Position numbers and translations under genes: made by a program. DNA of 48,090 bases from Bacteroidales bacterium (GTDB lineage: Bacteria > Bacteroidota > Bacteroidia > Bacteroidales > JAADJA01), in the NCBI GenBank assembly GCA_030596605.1, contig JAUVJI010000012.1, forward strand, positions 1 through 48,090, given 5' to 3'. Each line of letters opens with the position of its first letter. Within the stretch, counting starts at the first letter, position 1. The notes beneath the pieces were generated by a model. That model saw nothing but the letters and a program-made list of their open reading frames with translations. It was not told the origin of the DNA and ran no database searches. Positions 34,760 to 43,617 of this stretch are shown here, in pieces.

Positions 34760-37700
34760 TTGATCTTGACAAAAATTTTAGGACTCGACCTTGGTACTAA
34801 TTCTATTGGGTGGGCAATTGTTGATGACGACAAAAAACAAATACTCGAAGCGGGCGTGAGAATTTTTCCTGAAGGTATTGAACCAAAAACATTAGGGACA
34901 GGCGATAAAGAACAATCAAAAAATGCTACAAGAAGAGAAGCTAGACAAAGTAGGCGACAAAATTTCAGAACCCGAATCCGGCGCATTAAATTGCTTGAAA
35001 AATTGATAGAACAGAAAATGTGTCCATTAACTAAAGAAGAGTTACTTCAGTGGAAGCATTATGATGCTAAAAAAGGAAAAGCAGGTTGTATATTTCCCTC
35101 CTCCAATGAATTTACAGAGTGGTTAAAACTTAATCCTTATGTATTAAGAAGTAAGGCATTAAATGAGGACATAAGCTTAATGGACCTTGGCAGAATATTT
35201 TATCATCTAATTCAGAGACGGGGATTTTTAAGCTCCAGAAAAGGTAAAGATGATGGAAAAATATTTAAAGGAAAGGATAATATTGAAGGAATTGATAAAA
35301 CAAAAGAACAAATAAAGAATTCAACATTAGGTTCGTTTCTAAATACAATATATCCAGAAGAAAATAAACCTTTTATAAATATTATAGATGAAAACGGAAA
35401 TGAGTTGAGAATAAGGTCAAGATATACTTTACGTGATATGTATATTTCTGAATTTGATAAAATTTGGGGGAAACAAGCAGATCAATTAGGACTTTCAAAT
35501 CAGGTTAAAAAAATAGAAAATACACAACAATTAAAAGGTTCAATAGAAAGCAAAAGAAATAAACATAAAATTAAATATCTGATCTCAAAATATGGAGAAA
35601 AAAATGTTAAGGTTGAAAATAATATAATTACAACTACTTATGAAATGCCGCTTAAGGAATATTTTGGTGGTAAAATAACTTATGAAAACGGAGAATTAAA
35701 ACACAAAAGCCAAAACAGTTTAATTTTCTATCAAAGACCTTTACGGTCACAAAAAGGATTACTTAGTAAATGTTCATTAGAGGGTAGAAAACTTTTCAGT
35801 TACGAAAAAAATATGATGATAGAAGTCGGACCAACCCCTGCTCCTCTATCTCATCCCGAATATGAAGAATTCAGAGCTTGGCAATTTATTAACAACATCG
35901 AATATGGAAATAAACAAAAATTAGATGATACACAAAGAAATGCAGTTATAAATTTAATTAATACAAAGGACGCAAGTTTTAAATTCAAATTAATACCAGA
36001 TGAGTTAGGTTTAAGCCACGAAACTTTTAATTATGAGAACAAATTCGATGTTATAGGAAATTACACCCATGCAAAACTGAAACCTCTGTTTTTAGATAGT
36101 TGGGGAAAGAATAAAAATGAAATATGGCACTGCTTTTATTTTTATGAGGACAATGATAAACTTATCAAAAAAATTGAAAAAAATTACAATAAAGAAATTG
36201 ATATTACTAAAATTGAAAAAATTAAATTAAAAGATGGATATGCAAATGTTTCACTTAAAGCCATACGAAATATTACACCTTTTCTAATAAAAAGATATTA
36301 CTACAGCGATGCTGTGATATTAGGAGGTGTAAGGAATGCATTTAGAACGGTAATTGATGGACAAAGTGTTGACAGGTGGGATAATTTCAAAAATGATCAT
36401 AAAATTATTGAAGATGATATAATTTCTATTGTAAAACAAAAAGAAAATAAAGAAGGTGAAGTAATTGAAAAAATAAAAACTTATTTATCAAATTTTTATG
36501 GATTCGAAAAGGATGATAAAAGTTTTAAACGATTATATCATCATAGCCAGGGAACAGAAGAAAAAGAATTAATAGATAAATTACCTGAAATAGACAATTT
36601 AAGAAACCCTATTGTTCAGCAAGGATTAAACGAATTACGCAGGTTAGTAAATACTCTGATTGACAAATACAAAAAAGAAAATTCTGATTTTAGATTTGAC
36701 CAGATAAAAGTTGAACTCGGTAGAAATTTAAGATCAAGCAAGAACCAAAGGCAGGAAATCTCTAATAGAATAAGTGACAACCGAGATAAAAATGATATGG
36801 CGAGGCAAAGATTAAATGAATATGGCTTACGTCATTCGCGTGATAATATTCAAAAATATTTACTATTTAAAGAAATAGAAGATAAAAACGGAGAAGTAGT
36901 TTGTCCATACACAGGCATAACCATTTCTATAAAAGATTTATTGGGAAGTGAAAATAAGGTACAAATAGAACATATTATCCCGAGAAGTATTTCATTAGAC
37001 GATAGCTTTGCAAATAAAACATTATGCGATGCTAAATTCAATGGTTTAAAAGGCAACAAAACACCATTTCAGTTTTATTGGGAAAATAATGACACACAAT
37101 TGTGGCGAGCTAAAAGTTGGGATGAAATTGAACAAAGAACTTTTCGATTATTACCTTATGCTAAAGCCAAACGATTTACATCGAGAAAAAAGGACTGGGA
37201 TAAAAGTGAATTTATTCAGAGACAATTAAATGACACACGCTACATAAGCAAAAAAGCAAAAGAGATTCTATCTCAAATTTGTGATAAAGACAATGTAAGA
37301 ATTATGCCCGGAAGCTTAACTTCTGAATTACGGCATTTATGGGGGCTGAATAACGTTTTACAACCTGTAAAAATTATTGATACCCCAGGCATAATTGTAG
37401 ATGAAGATAATCCAAAACCACATTGGGTTGTTTTGGGCAAAAATAAAACGGTAAATAGCATTCATCCGGTTTACAACGAAAAACCTGCTATTTCTAGAAA
37501 TGAAACAACAATATCAGGAAAAATTTCTGAAAACATTTTTACATCAAAATATTTCAAATTAAAAATTGAAACTTCCGATATGGCAGATGGAGAATATTGG
37601 GCTACGATTAAATTATCTGATAAACCACAAAAACTAATAAAAGTTTTTACAGATAAACCTGTATCAACAGAGAATGAAATAGTTTTAAGGGGTAGTATTG

Positions 37701-39385
37701 AAAAATCAAATTTTATTAATGATACAATAGGAAAGAAAGTAAAAACAAATTTAGAAAATGGTAAGTACTGGGCAAAATTTGAAGTTCTTTCGAAAAAATT
37801 CGAGATTCCTGTAAAAGATAAAAAACCAAAAAAGAAAACAAATCAGATTTTACTTTATGGCAATGTTAAATCAGGAATATTTAATTCCTATATTTATGAA
37901 TGTAAAACAAATGTTGATGACGGAAAATACTGGATTTTATTAGATATTGATTTCGGAAAATCCAAATTTATTCCTACAATGAATAAACGGCCTGAATTAA
38001 CGGAACAAAATATTATCATCTATGGCACTATAAATAACAAAGGCGCCTTTTCATCAGAAATAGACTATGAACACACCTTTATTGCTGAAAACAATTCTGG
38101 AAAATATTGGGCAGAATTTGAGATCTTAGAAAAACCTCAAACATTTTACCCTTTGAAGAATAAAGAACCTGAAATTTTGGATGAGCAAACTTTAATTGAA
38201 GGTAATATCTGGGTAGATAAATACACCGGTGAAATAAAATTTGATCCCAAAAAGAATAGGGAAGACCACCGGCACCATGCTATTGATGCCATTACCATTG
38301 CTTTAACCGAGCAAAGCTATTTGCAAAAACTAAGCACATATAATGCAAACAAAGACGAAAAGAAAAGAGGGAATCCCCACAATAAACCTGTGTTTGATGT
38401 ACCTTGGGAAGGGTTTTTTAATGATGTTCAATATACTGCTGAAAACATTTTGATTTCGCACAAAAAGAATAATCCGGTTTTAACCGAGATCTCTAAAATA
38501 ATTTATAAAAATGGGAAAAAATATAAAAGCAAAGGCTATGCTGCCAGAGGCTCTCTACATAAAGAGTTTGTTTTTGGCAAACGGACTCCTCCTGCTAAAG
38601 ATGAAGCTTATCATATCAGAAAATCATTAGAAAGTCTTAAAACAGAGAAACAAATTAATAAGATTGTTGATGATAAAATTAGAGAAATTGTACATAAAGC
38701 AAAAATTGAGGAGAAAGAAATCAACAAAAAAATTGAAAATCTGCAAAAAAGTCTAAAATCTGCAAATAATGATTATGAAGAACAAAGCATAAAAGGAGAT
38801 ATCGAAATATTACAAAATAATATCAAGATGCTTTACACTCTTCCGAATAAAAGAGGAGAAAGGGTTCCGATAAAAAAAGTCAGGATTAGAGAAAATATAA
38901 GTAATGCTGCAAAACTAAAATCAGTAAATCAGTTTGTTAATCCACGTAACAACCATCATGTTGTAATATATAAAGATTCAAACGGTGATTTACAAGAACA
39001 TATAGTCACATTTTGGGAGGCTGTAAAAAGAAAATTACAGAAACAACCTCTTTATCAATTGCCCCCTCCTGAAAAAGAAAAACCCGAACCTGTTGAAATT
39101 ATTGAAACACTTGAGCAAAATGATATGTTTTTACTAGGATTAACAAATAATGATTTTGATAATAATAAAAACAATTTTTCTTATTTAAGTCAACATTTGT
39201 ATAAGGTTGAGGCAATTTCTTCTAAATATTATGAATTCAGACATCATTTAGAATCAACACAGAATCGAGAATATGAGCCATATTATTACATTTTAAGTAG
39301 TTTAGGCAAAGGCAAAAAAGGTTGGCAAAACTTTAATCCTATTAAAGTTAAAATTTCTCCAACCGGTAAAATCATGAAAATATAA
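34760..39385 (+). CDS. cas9: Cas9, type II-C, with tandem-repeat insert in the RuvC-III region
   Basis: 1541 residues. RuvC-I carries Asp10 (LGLDLGTNSIGWAI). An arginine-rich bridge helix (about 57-80) is followed by the recognition lobe, RuvC-II Glu652 (VELGRN), HNH His738 (QIEHIIPRS) with Asn761, the WGLN motif at 861-864, and RuvC-III His1173 and Asp1176 (HRHHAIDA). Between WGLN and RuvC-III is an insert of roughly 300 residues. It contains four repeats of about 57 residues, each with GxYW (944, 1001, 1055, 1114), plus a fifth partial unit. The C-terminal PAM-interacting region follows. All nuclease residues are present, so it should be active. The start is TTG at 34760 or 34766; an in-frame stop at 34736 excludes anything further upstream. 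Confidence 0.95.
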   Translation: MILTKILGLDLGTNSIGWAIVDDDKKQILEAGVRIFPEGIEPKTLGTGDKEQSKNATRREARQSRRQNFRTRIRRIKLLEKLIEQKMCPLTKEELLQWKHYDAKKGKAGCIFPSSNEFTEWLKLNPYVLRSKALNEDISLMDLGRIFYHLIQRRGFLSSRKGKDDGKIFKGKDNIEGIDKTKEQIKNSTLGSFLNTIYPEENKPFINIIDENGNELRIRSRYTLRDMYISEFDKIWGKQADQLGLSNQVKKIENTQQLKGSIESKRNKHKIKYLISKYGEKNVKVENNIITTTYEMPLKEYFGGKITYENGELKHKSQNSLIFYQRPLRSQKGLLSKCSLEGRKLFSYEKNMMIEVGPTPAPLSHPEYEEFRAWQFINNIEYGNKQKLDDTQRNAVINLINTKDASFKFKLIPDELGLSHETFNYENKFDVIGNYTHAKLKPLFLDSWGKNKNEIWHCFYFYEDNDKLIKKIEKNYNKEIDITKIEKIKLKDGYANVSLKAIRNITPFLIKRYYYSDAVILGGVRNAFRTVIDGQSVDRWDNFKNDHKIIEDDIISIVKQKENKEGEVIEKIKTYLSNFYGFEKDDKSFKRLYHHSQGTEEKELIDKLPEIDNLRNPIVQQGLNELRRLVNTLIDKYKKENSDFRFDQIKVELGRNLRSSKNQRQEISNRISDNRDKNDMARQRLNEYGLRHSRDNIQKYLLFKEIEDKNGEVVCPYTGITISIKDLLGSENKVQIEHIIPRSISLDDSFANKTLCDAKFNGLKGNKTPFQFYWENNDTQLWRAKSWDEIEQRTFRLLPYAKAKRFTSRKKDWDKSEFIQRQLNDTRYISKKAKEILSQICDKDNVRIMPGSLTSELRHLWGLNNVLQPVKIIDTPGIIVDEDNPKPHWVVLGKNKTVNSIHPVYNEKPAISRNETTISGKISENIFTSKYFKLKIETSDMADGEYWATIKLSDKPQKLIKVFTDKPVSTENEIVLRGSIEKSNFINDTIGKKVKTNLENGKYWAKFEVLSKKFEIPVKDKKPKKKTNQILLYGNVKSGIFNSYIYECKTNVDDGKYWILLDIDFGKSKFIPTMNKRPELTEQNIIIYGTINNKGAFSSEIDYEHTFIAENNSGKYWAEFEILEKPQTFYPLKNKEPEILDEQTLIEGNIWVDKYTGEIKFDPKKNREDHRHHAIDAITIALTEQSYLQKLSTYNANKDEKKRGNPHNKPVFDVPWEGFFNDVQYTAENILISHKKNNPVLTEISKIIYKNGKKYKSKGYAARGSLHKEFVFGKRTPPAKDEAYHIRKSLESLKTEKQINKIVDDKIREIVHKAKIEEKEINKKIENLQKSLKSANNDYEEQSIKGDIEILQNNIKMLYTLPNKRGERVPIKKVRIRENISNAAKLKSVNQFVNPRNNHHVVIYKDSNGDLQEHIVTFWEAVKRKLQKQPLYQLPPPEKEKPEPVEIIETLEQNDMFLLGLTNNDFDNNKNNFSYLSQHLYKVEAISSKYYEFRHHLESTQNREYEPYYYILSSLGKGKKGWQNFNPIKVKISPTGKIMKI

Positions 39386-39509
39386 AATGCAATGTAAAAT
39401 TTTTTATCGCAAAGACCTGTTTGCCAATATTAATATTATGAGGATCCATTGTTGCAGACACATATATGGTTACGGCACATTTGATTATAGTGCGACATGC
39501 CGAATAGTA

Positions 39510-39537
39510 GTAGCGACATGCCGCGGCATGTCGCTAC
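39510..39537. repeat. REP-like palindrome 1
   Basis: A 28-bp perfect palindrome, arm GTAGCGACATGCCG. One of five related copies around the RAYT gene. Confidence 0.8.
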
Positions 39538-39559
39538 ATAAAACGCGACACACCAGATA

Positions 39560-39587
39560 GTAACGACACGCCACGGCGTGTCGTTAC
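39560..39587. repeat. REP-like palindrome 2
   Basis: A 28-bp palindrome, arms GTAACGACACGCCA / CGGCGTGTCGTTAC. It differs from copy 1 by substitutions that mostly keep pairing. Confidence 0.8.
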
Positions 39588-39623
39588 GTAAATCCGATAC
39601 GCTGTAAAACAATTGTCAATAAA

Positions 39624-40235
39624 ATGAACTATTATAAAAACAAATACAGACAAAACACAACACGGTTGAAAAACTGGGATTATTCATCTCCATGTGCATA
39701 TTTTGTTACTATTCGTACAAAAGACGGTGAATATTATTTTGGAGATATCGAGAATAATAAAATGAAATTTTCTGAAATTGGCCGAATAGCGTATAAATAC
39801 TTTGCTGAAATTATTAAAAGATATCCTAATACAATTATTGATGATTATGTTATTATGCCGAATCATGTTCATGGATTGATTTTGATTACTGATGAAAATG
39901 GAAATTTTTATTTCCGGAACTATTCAATTAGCAACACGGTATGTAGCGTCATGCCGCGGCATGACGCTACTGTGATGAAACCAATAATCAATTCATCAAA
40001 TAAAAACAAATTTGGCGGATTAGTCAAAAATTCAATCCCTTCCATTATTAATCATTACAAAGGAGATGTTACAAAATATGCCAAAAATAATGAGATCGGA
40101 TTTCAATGGCAACCTCGTTTTTATGACCGGATTGTAAGAGATAAAGATGAATTATTCAGGATTAAAAGATATATTGTGAATAATCCCAAAAATTGGGAAA
40201 GGGATAAAAATAATTCGGATAAAATTTTGATGTGA
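39624..40235 (+). CDS. REP-associated tyrosine transposase (RAYT, Y1 family)
   Basis: 203 residues. The Y1 transposase signature is MPNHVHGLI with the HxH metal pair at 81 and 83. The N-terminus (RLKNWDYSSPCAYFVTIRTK) and the C-terminal FQWQPRFYDRIVRDKDELFRI are as in RAYT proteins. The catalytic tyrosine is probably in NHYKGDVTKY (Tyr145 or Tyr152). RAYTs are single-copy enzymes linked to REP palindromes, and five such palindromes lie around or inside this gene. Residues 107-116 (CSVMPRHDAT) are encoded by one of them. The gene lies between cas9 and cas1, splitting the usual cas operon. Confidence 0.9.
   Translation: MNYYKNKYRQNTTRLKNWDYSSPCAYFVTIRTKDGEYYFGDIENNKMKFSEIGRIAYKYFAEIIKRYPNTIIDDYVIMPNHVHGLILITDENGNFYFRNYSISNTVCSVMPRHDATVMKPIINSSNKNKFGGLVKNSIPSIINHYKGDVTKYAKNNEIGFQWQPRFYDRIVRDKDELFRIKRYIVNNPKNWERDKNNSDKILM
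39943..39970. repeat. REP-like palindrome 3, inside the RAYT coding sequence
   Basis: A 28-bp palindrome, arm GTAGCGTCATGCCG, lies in frame in the transposase gene and contributes about nine codons. Confidence 0.8.
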
Positions 40236-40255
40236 TCATGTGATAACAATGAAAT

Positions 40256-40283
40256 GTAGCGACATGCCACGGCATGACGCTAC
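40256..40283. repeat. REP-like palindrome 4
   Basis: A 28-bp imperfect palindrome, arms GTAGCGACATGCCA / CGGCATGACGCTAC, 20 bp after the RAYT stop and upstream of cas1. Confidence 0.8.
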
Positions 40284-40324
40284 TATAAACATCGCCATAT
40301 ATAACATAACAAATTCATATAACC

Positions 40325-41218
40325 ATGTTAAAACGTACCCTGTTTTTCTCTAACCCATACCACCTGAGCACTAAAAACGAACAACTAATTGTTTCAGACA
40401 AAAATTCTGGTGAAGTAAAGCAGGTATCCGTTGAGGATACCGGATTTGTAATATTTGACCATCCGCATATTACCTTTACCCAGTCGGTTATGCAAAAACT
40501 GGCCGAAAACAATACGGCTGTGGTATTTTGCGACCAGAAACATCATCCATCTTCTTTATTGTTTCACCTGGACACAAATTCAGTACAGACAGAATTATTC
40601 CGCCATCAGGTTGAATCAAGCGAACCTTTAAAGAAAAACCTGTGGAAACAAACCATAGAAGCCAAAATAAAAAACCAGGCAGCCTTGCTTCAAAAGTCAG
40701 GTGTTGAAAACAAACTGATGGACACATTAGCATCAAGGGTAAAAAGCGGGGATACATCCAATATTGAGGCCCAGGCATCAAGAATTTACTGGCAACATGT
40801 TTTTGGATTGAAGAAGTTTAAACGTGAACGTTTCGGTATGCCACCAAATCCATCTTTAAACTATGGCTATGCCATTTTGAGAGCGGCAGTTGCCAGGGCG
40901 TTAGCCGGGTCGGGTTTACTGCCTACACTGGGTATTCACCATCATAATAAATACAATGCCTATTGCCTTGCCGACGACATTATGGAACCATACAGGCCAT
41001 ATGTGGATGAAATTGTGCAAAAGCAAATGAAAGCCTCAGCCGAATATCATAACCTTACAAAAGAGAGGAAAGCTGAACTATTGAATATATTATCATGTGA
41101 TACTGATTTCGGAAAAATAAAACGCCCCTTAATGGTAGGCCTATCTCTTACCACATCCTCGCTTGCCAAATGTTATGCAGGAAAACAGAAAAAAATCACA
41201 TATCCAACTTTAAGATAA
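40325..41218 (+). CDS. cas1: Cas1, type II CRISPR integrase
   Basis: 297 residues, the length and form of type II Cas1. The N-terminus MLKRTLFFSNPYHLSTKNEQ and the VFCDQKHHPSS segment are typical. Catalytic positions are Glu148 (SNIEAQASRIYW), a histidine in GIHHHNKYNAYC (205-207) and Glu221 in DDIMEPYRP. With Cas2 it forms the spacer-integration complex. It begins about 40 bp after a REP-like palindrome, and cas2 follows 88 bp later. Confidence 0.96.
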   Translation: MLKRTLFFSNPYHLSTKNEQLIVSDKNSGEVKQVSVEDTGFVIFDHPHITFTQSVMQKLAENNTAVVFCDQKHHPSSLLFHLDTNSVQTELFRHQVESSEPLKKNLWKQTIEAKIKNQAALLQKSGVENKLMDTLASRVKSGDTSNIEAQASRIYWQHVFGLKKFKRERFGMPPNPSLNYGYAILRAAVARALAGSGLLPTLGIHHHNKYNAYCLADDIMEPYRPYVDEIVQKQMKASAEYHNLTKERKAELLNILSCDTDFGKIKRPLMVGLSLTTSSLAKCYAGKQKKITYPTLR

Positions 41219-41223
41219 TCACC

Positions 41224-41301
41224 ATGAAAACACACAACACCATTTTTACTGTTTTAACCAATTCAGCCGTTTTAACCGATTCAACAAGTTTAACCAATTA
41301 A
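41224..41301 (+). repeat. Degenerate TTTTAACC repeats between cas1 and cas2
   Basis: Three units of 17-18 bp built on TTTTAACCAATTCAGCC fill the cas1-cas2 gap. They also form a 25-codon frame (MKTHNTIFTVLTNSAVLTDS...) with repeated VLTxS. Coding is doubtful; the repeat structure is clear. Confidence 0.55.
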
Positions 41302-41306
41302 CCCCA

Positions 41307-41645
41307 ATGTCCCACCATCGTCTAAACGCATATCATATCATGTGGCTCTTTGTATTTTTCGATATGCCGACCAATACCAAAAAGGAGCGGAAGGCAGCAG
41401 CCCGATTCAGGAAAAACCTGTTAAAGGACGGATACTCAATGATGCAATATTCGGTTTATATACGTCACTGTGCCAGCCGCGAAAGCGGCGAAGTACATAT
41501 AAGGCGGGTAAAAAGTTTCCTTGAAGAAGCCGGGCAGGTGAGCATCCTGTCGGTAACCGATAAACAATACGGAAATATTTACAATTACTGGGGCATCAAA
41601 TCCAACCCCCTTCCGGAAGCCCCGAAACAATTAGAATTATTTTAA
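41307..41645 (+). CDS. cas2: Cas2, CRISPR adaptation protein
   Basis: 112 residues with the Cas2 ferredoxin fold: WLFVFFDMPTNTKKERKAAA at the N-terminus with the conserved Asp, FRKNLLKDGYSMMQYSVYIR, and SILSVTDKQYGN. Cas2 dimers bridge Cas1 dimers during spacer uptake. A REP-like palindrome at 41665 and the CRISPR array follow. No csn2 or cas4 gene is present. Confidence 0.95.
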   Translation: MSHHRLNAYHIMWLFVFFDMPTNTKKERKAAARFRKNLLKDGYSMMQYSVYIRHCASRESGEVHIRRVKSFLEEAGQVSILSVTDKQYGNIYNYWGIKSNPLPEAPKQLELF

Positions 41646-41664
41646 ACAGGAAATAAAAAATGGT

Positions 41665-41692
41665 GTAGCGACACGCCCCGGCGTGTCGCTAC
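41665..41692. repeat. REP-like palindrome 5
   Basis: A 28-bp palindrome, arms GTAGCGACACGCCC / CGGCGTGTCGCTAC, between cas2 and the CRISPR array. Confidence 0.8.
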
Positions 41693-41755
41693 GGTCATTT
41701 TTCTAAATGATATTTTCAGTCAATTCAATGTATATCAGAAGGTACAGCGCCAACT

Positions 41756-42506
41756 AATATCATTTATCCCTTTTTCTTATCAAACCACAACGTACCGTAA
41801 TCCCATATATAACCATAATTTAATATCATTTATCCCTTTTTCTTATCAAACCACAACTAAATATCGATGGTGATGTTACTGTTGGTAAATATCATTTATC
41901 CCTTTTTCTTATCAAACCACAACACAGCTTTATTCACATCGAATGTTTTTCCAATATCATTTATCCCTTTTTCTTATCAAACCACAACTAGTCTGTAGCG
42001 GCGTAAAAAATTTCGGCGAATATCATTTATCCCTTTTTCTTATCAAACCACAACTCAAGTGGCTCAATGATCCATTGCTCTTCAATATCATTTATCCCTT
42101 TTTCTTATCAAACCACAACGCATGAATCTTACTTAACAGGTATATGCGAATATCATTTATCCCTTTTTCTTATCAAACCACAACAGGATGATATCACAAG
42201 ACGGTTTACCACCCAATATCATTTATCCCTTTTTCTTATCAAACCACAACAAAATGGTATTTGTCCATGAATCGGGAGTTAATATCATTTATCCCTTTTT
42301 CTTATCAAACCACAACTTATGGGTTGGATAGTATTATGGGAATCGAATATCATTTATCCCTTTTTCTTATCAAACCACAACCATACTGGCTGGATCACCT
42401 TTTATTGAAATAATATCATTTATCCCTTTTTCTTATCAAACCACAACGATTGCATTTGTTTTAAATGCGGGGGGTTGAATATCATTTATCCCTTTTTCTT
42501 ATCAAA
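41756..42506 (-). CRISPR. Type II-C CRISPR array, 11 full repeats and one truncated, 11 spacers
   Basis: Repeats of 36 bp start at 41756, 41822, 41888, 41953, 42019, 42084, 42149, 42215, 42281, 42346 and 42412 and look identical. A twelfth at 42478 matches for 29 bases and then diverges. Spacers are 29-30 bp. On the plus strand each repeat begins AATATCATTTATCCC and ends TTATCAAACCACAAC. Read on the minus strand it begins GTTGTGGTTTGATAAG, the usual 5' end of II-C crRNA repeats, and that sense pairs with the tracrRNA. crRNA is therefore expected from the minus strand, running toward cas2. The degenerate repeat at the right marks the oldest end, so acquisition is probably at the cas2 side. Confidence 0.97.
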
Positions 42507-42537
42507 ATGTCAATGAACGAAATGAATTTGAACTATT

Positions 42538-43617
42538 CTATTTGCATTTATAAGCAATAGCATTGATGTTCATCCCGGCTCCTACTGAAGCAAGAACGAT
42601 GATATCATCTTTTAACAGTACATGCCCCATAAATCCTTCTCTTCTAACAAGATCGAGCAGGGTGGGAACCGTACCCACAGAGTTGTTACCAAGTTTCTGA
42701 ATACTCATGGGCATTATGTCTTTGGGTACTTCGCGAATATTATATAGGCGGAATAACCGATTCACTATCTCCTGATCCATTTTTTCGTTGGCCTGGTGAA
42801 TAAGTATCTTTTTTACGTCTGTTATATTTAGATTTGCTTTTGTAAGGCAATCCTTAATAACACCGGGTACATACTTTAATGAAAATTCGTAAATTTTTCG
42901 CCCATGCATCTTGATATATCTGATTTTCGGGTTCGACCCGACAATATTGGATTTTCCAAGGTACAGGTAGTATGCCTCATTTTTGGTATATGATTCGGCT
43001 GAAAAGGATAGCACCCCCCTTTTTTCATCTTCATCAAAAGCTTCAATAACTGTAGCGCCTGCGCCATCAGAATAGATCATAGTATCCCTGTCATGGAAAT
43101 CGACAACTCGTGATAGTGTTTCCGTACCAATAACAAGGCATTTTTTAGCTATCCCGTTCTTAAAAAAAGAATCAGCATGTATGATTCCCTGTATCCATCC
43201 GGGGCAGCCAAAAATAATATCGTATGCAACACATTTAGGATTTTTGATACCCAAAATATGTTTCACCCGTGCAGCAAGGCTTGGAACCATATCTGTCTGA
43301 TTCGTATCTTTTACAACATCCCCAAAATCATGTGCAACAATGATCTGGTCCAGATCTTCCTGATCAATTTTTGCATCTTCAATGGCATTCCTGCCGGCTA
43401 TTGCTGCGATATCGGATGCATGAAGATCATCCGTAACATATCGTCTTTCCGAAATACCGGTAATGGCCTGGAATTTTTCCGAAATCTCATCATGTGAAAT
43501 ATCAAATGCTATATTATTTAAATCATAAAATTTATTCCGGGCAAAATCCGGGTTCTTCACAACTTCTGTTGGTATATAACTTCCGGTACCTGTTATTATC
43601 GAATTAATATATGTCAT
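42538..43617 (-). CDS. 3-oxoacyl-ACP synthase III family protein (FabH-like)
   Basis: 359 residues of the thiolase fold. The triad is Cys138 in FGCPGWIQG, His274 in ILIHQANEKM and Asn311 in LGNNSVGTVPTLL. The N-terminal ITGTGSYIPTEVV and GISERRYV match the family. FabH enzymes condense an acyl-CoA with malonyl-ACP; FabH-like paralogues of this length also start specialised lipid synthesis. It stands apart from other fatty-acid genes, so I do not assign fabH itself. Its stop codon is only 32 bp from the truncated CRISPR repeat. Confidence 0.88.
   Translation of the reverse strand: MTYINSIITGTGSYIPTEVVKNPDFARNKFYDLNNIAFDISHDEISEKFQAITGISERRYVTDDLHASDIAAIAGRNAIEDAKIDQEDLDQIIVAHDFGDVVKDTNQTDMVPSLAARVKHILGIKNPKCVAYDIIFGCPGWIQGIIHADSFFKNGIAKKCLVIGTETLSRVVDFHDRDTMIYSDGAGATVIEAFDEDEKRGVLSFSAESYTKNEAYYLYLGKSNIVGSNPKIRYIKMHGRKIYEFSLKYVPGVIKDCLTKANLNITDVKKILIHQANEKMDQEIVNRLFRLYNIREVPKDIMPMSIQKLGNNSVGTVPTLLDLVRREGFMGHVLLKDDIIVLASVGAGMNINAIAYKCK

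Larger units (their letters stand above)
39386..39623. other. cas9-RAYT intergenic region with REP-like palindromes
   Basis: No gene is present. The right half holds two tandem units of about 50 bp. Each has a half-site (GCGACATGCCG or GCGACACACC) followed by a full 28-bp palindrome at 39510-39537 and 39560-39587. Confidence 0.7.

Noticed and set aside
41943-42270. Two reading frames of 60 and 67 codons
   Set aside because: They translate CRISPR repeats and spacers (repeated YHLSLFLIKPQ) and are not genes.
42538-43617. Involvement of the FabH-like gene in the CRISPR locus
   Set aside because: It lies beyond the array on the other strand, belongs to lipid synthesis, and its closeness to the truncated repeat is best read as chance.
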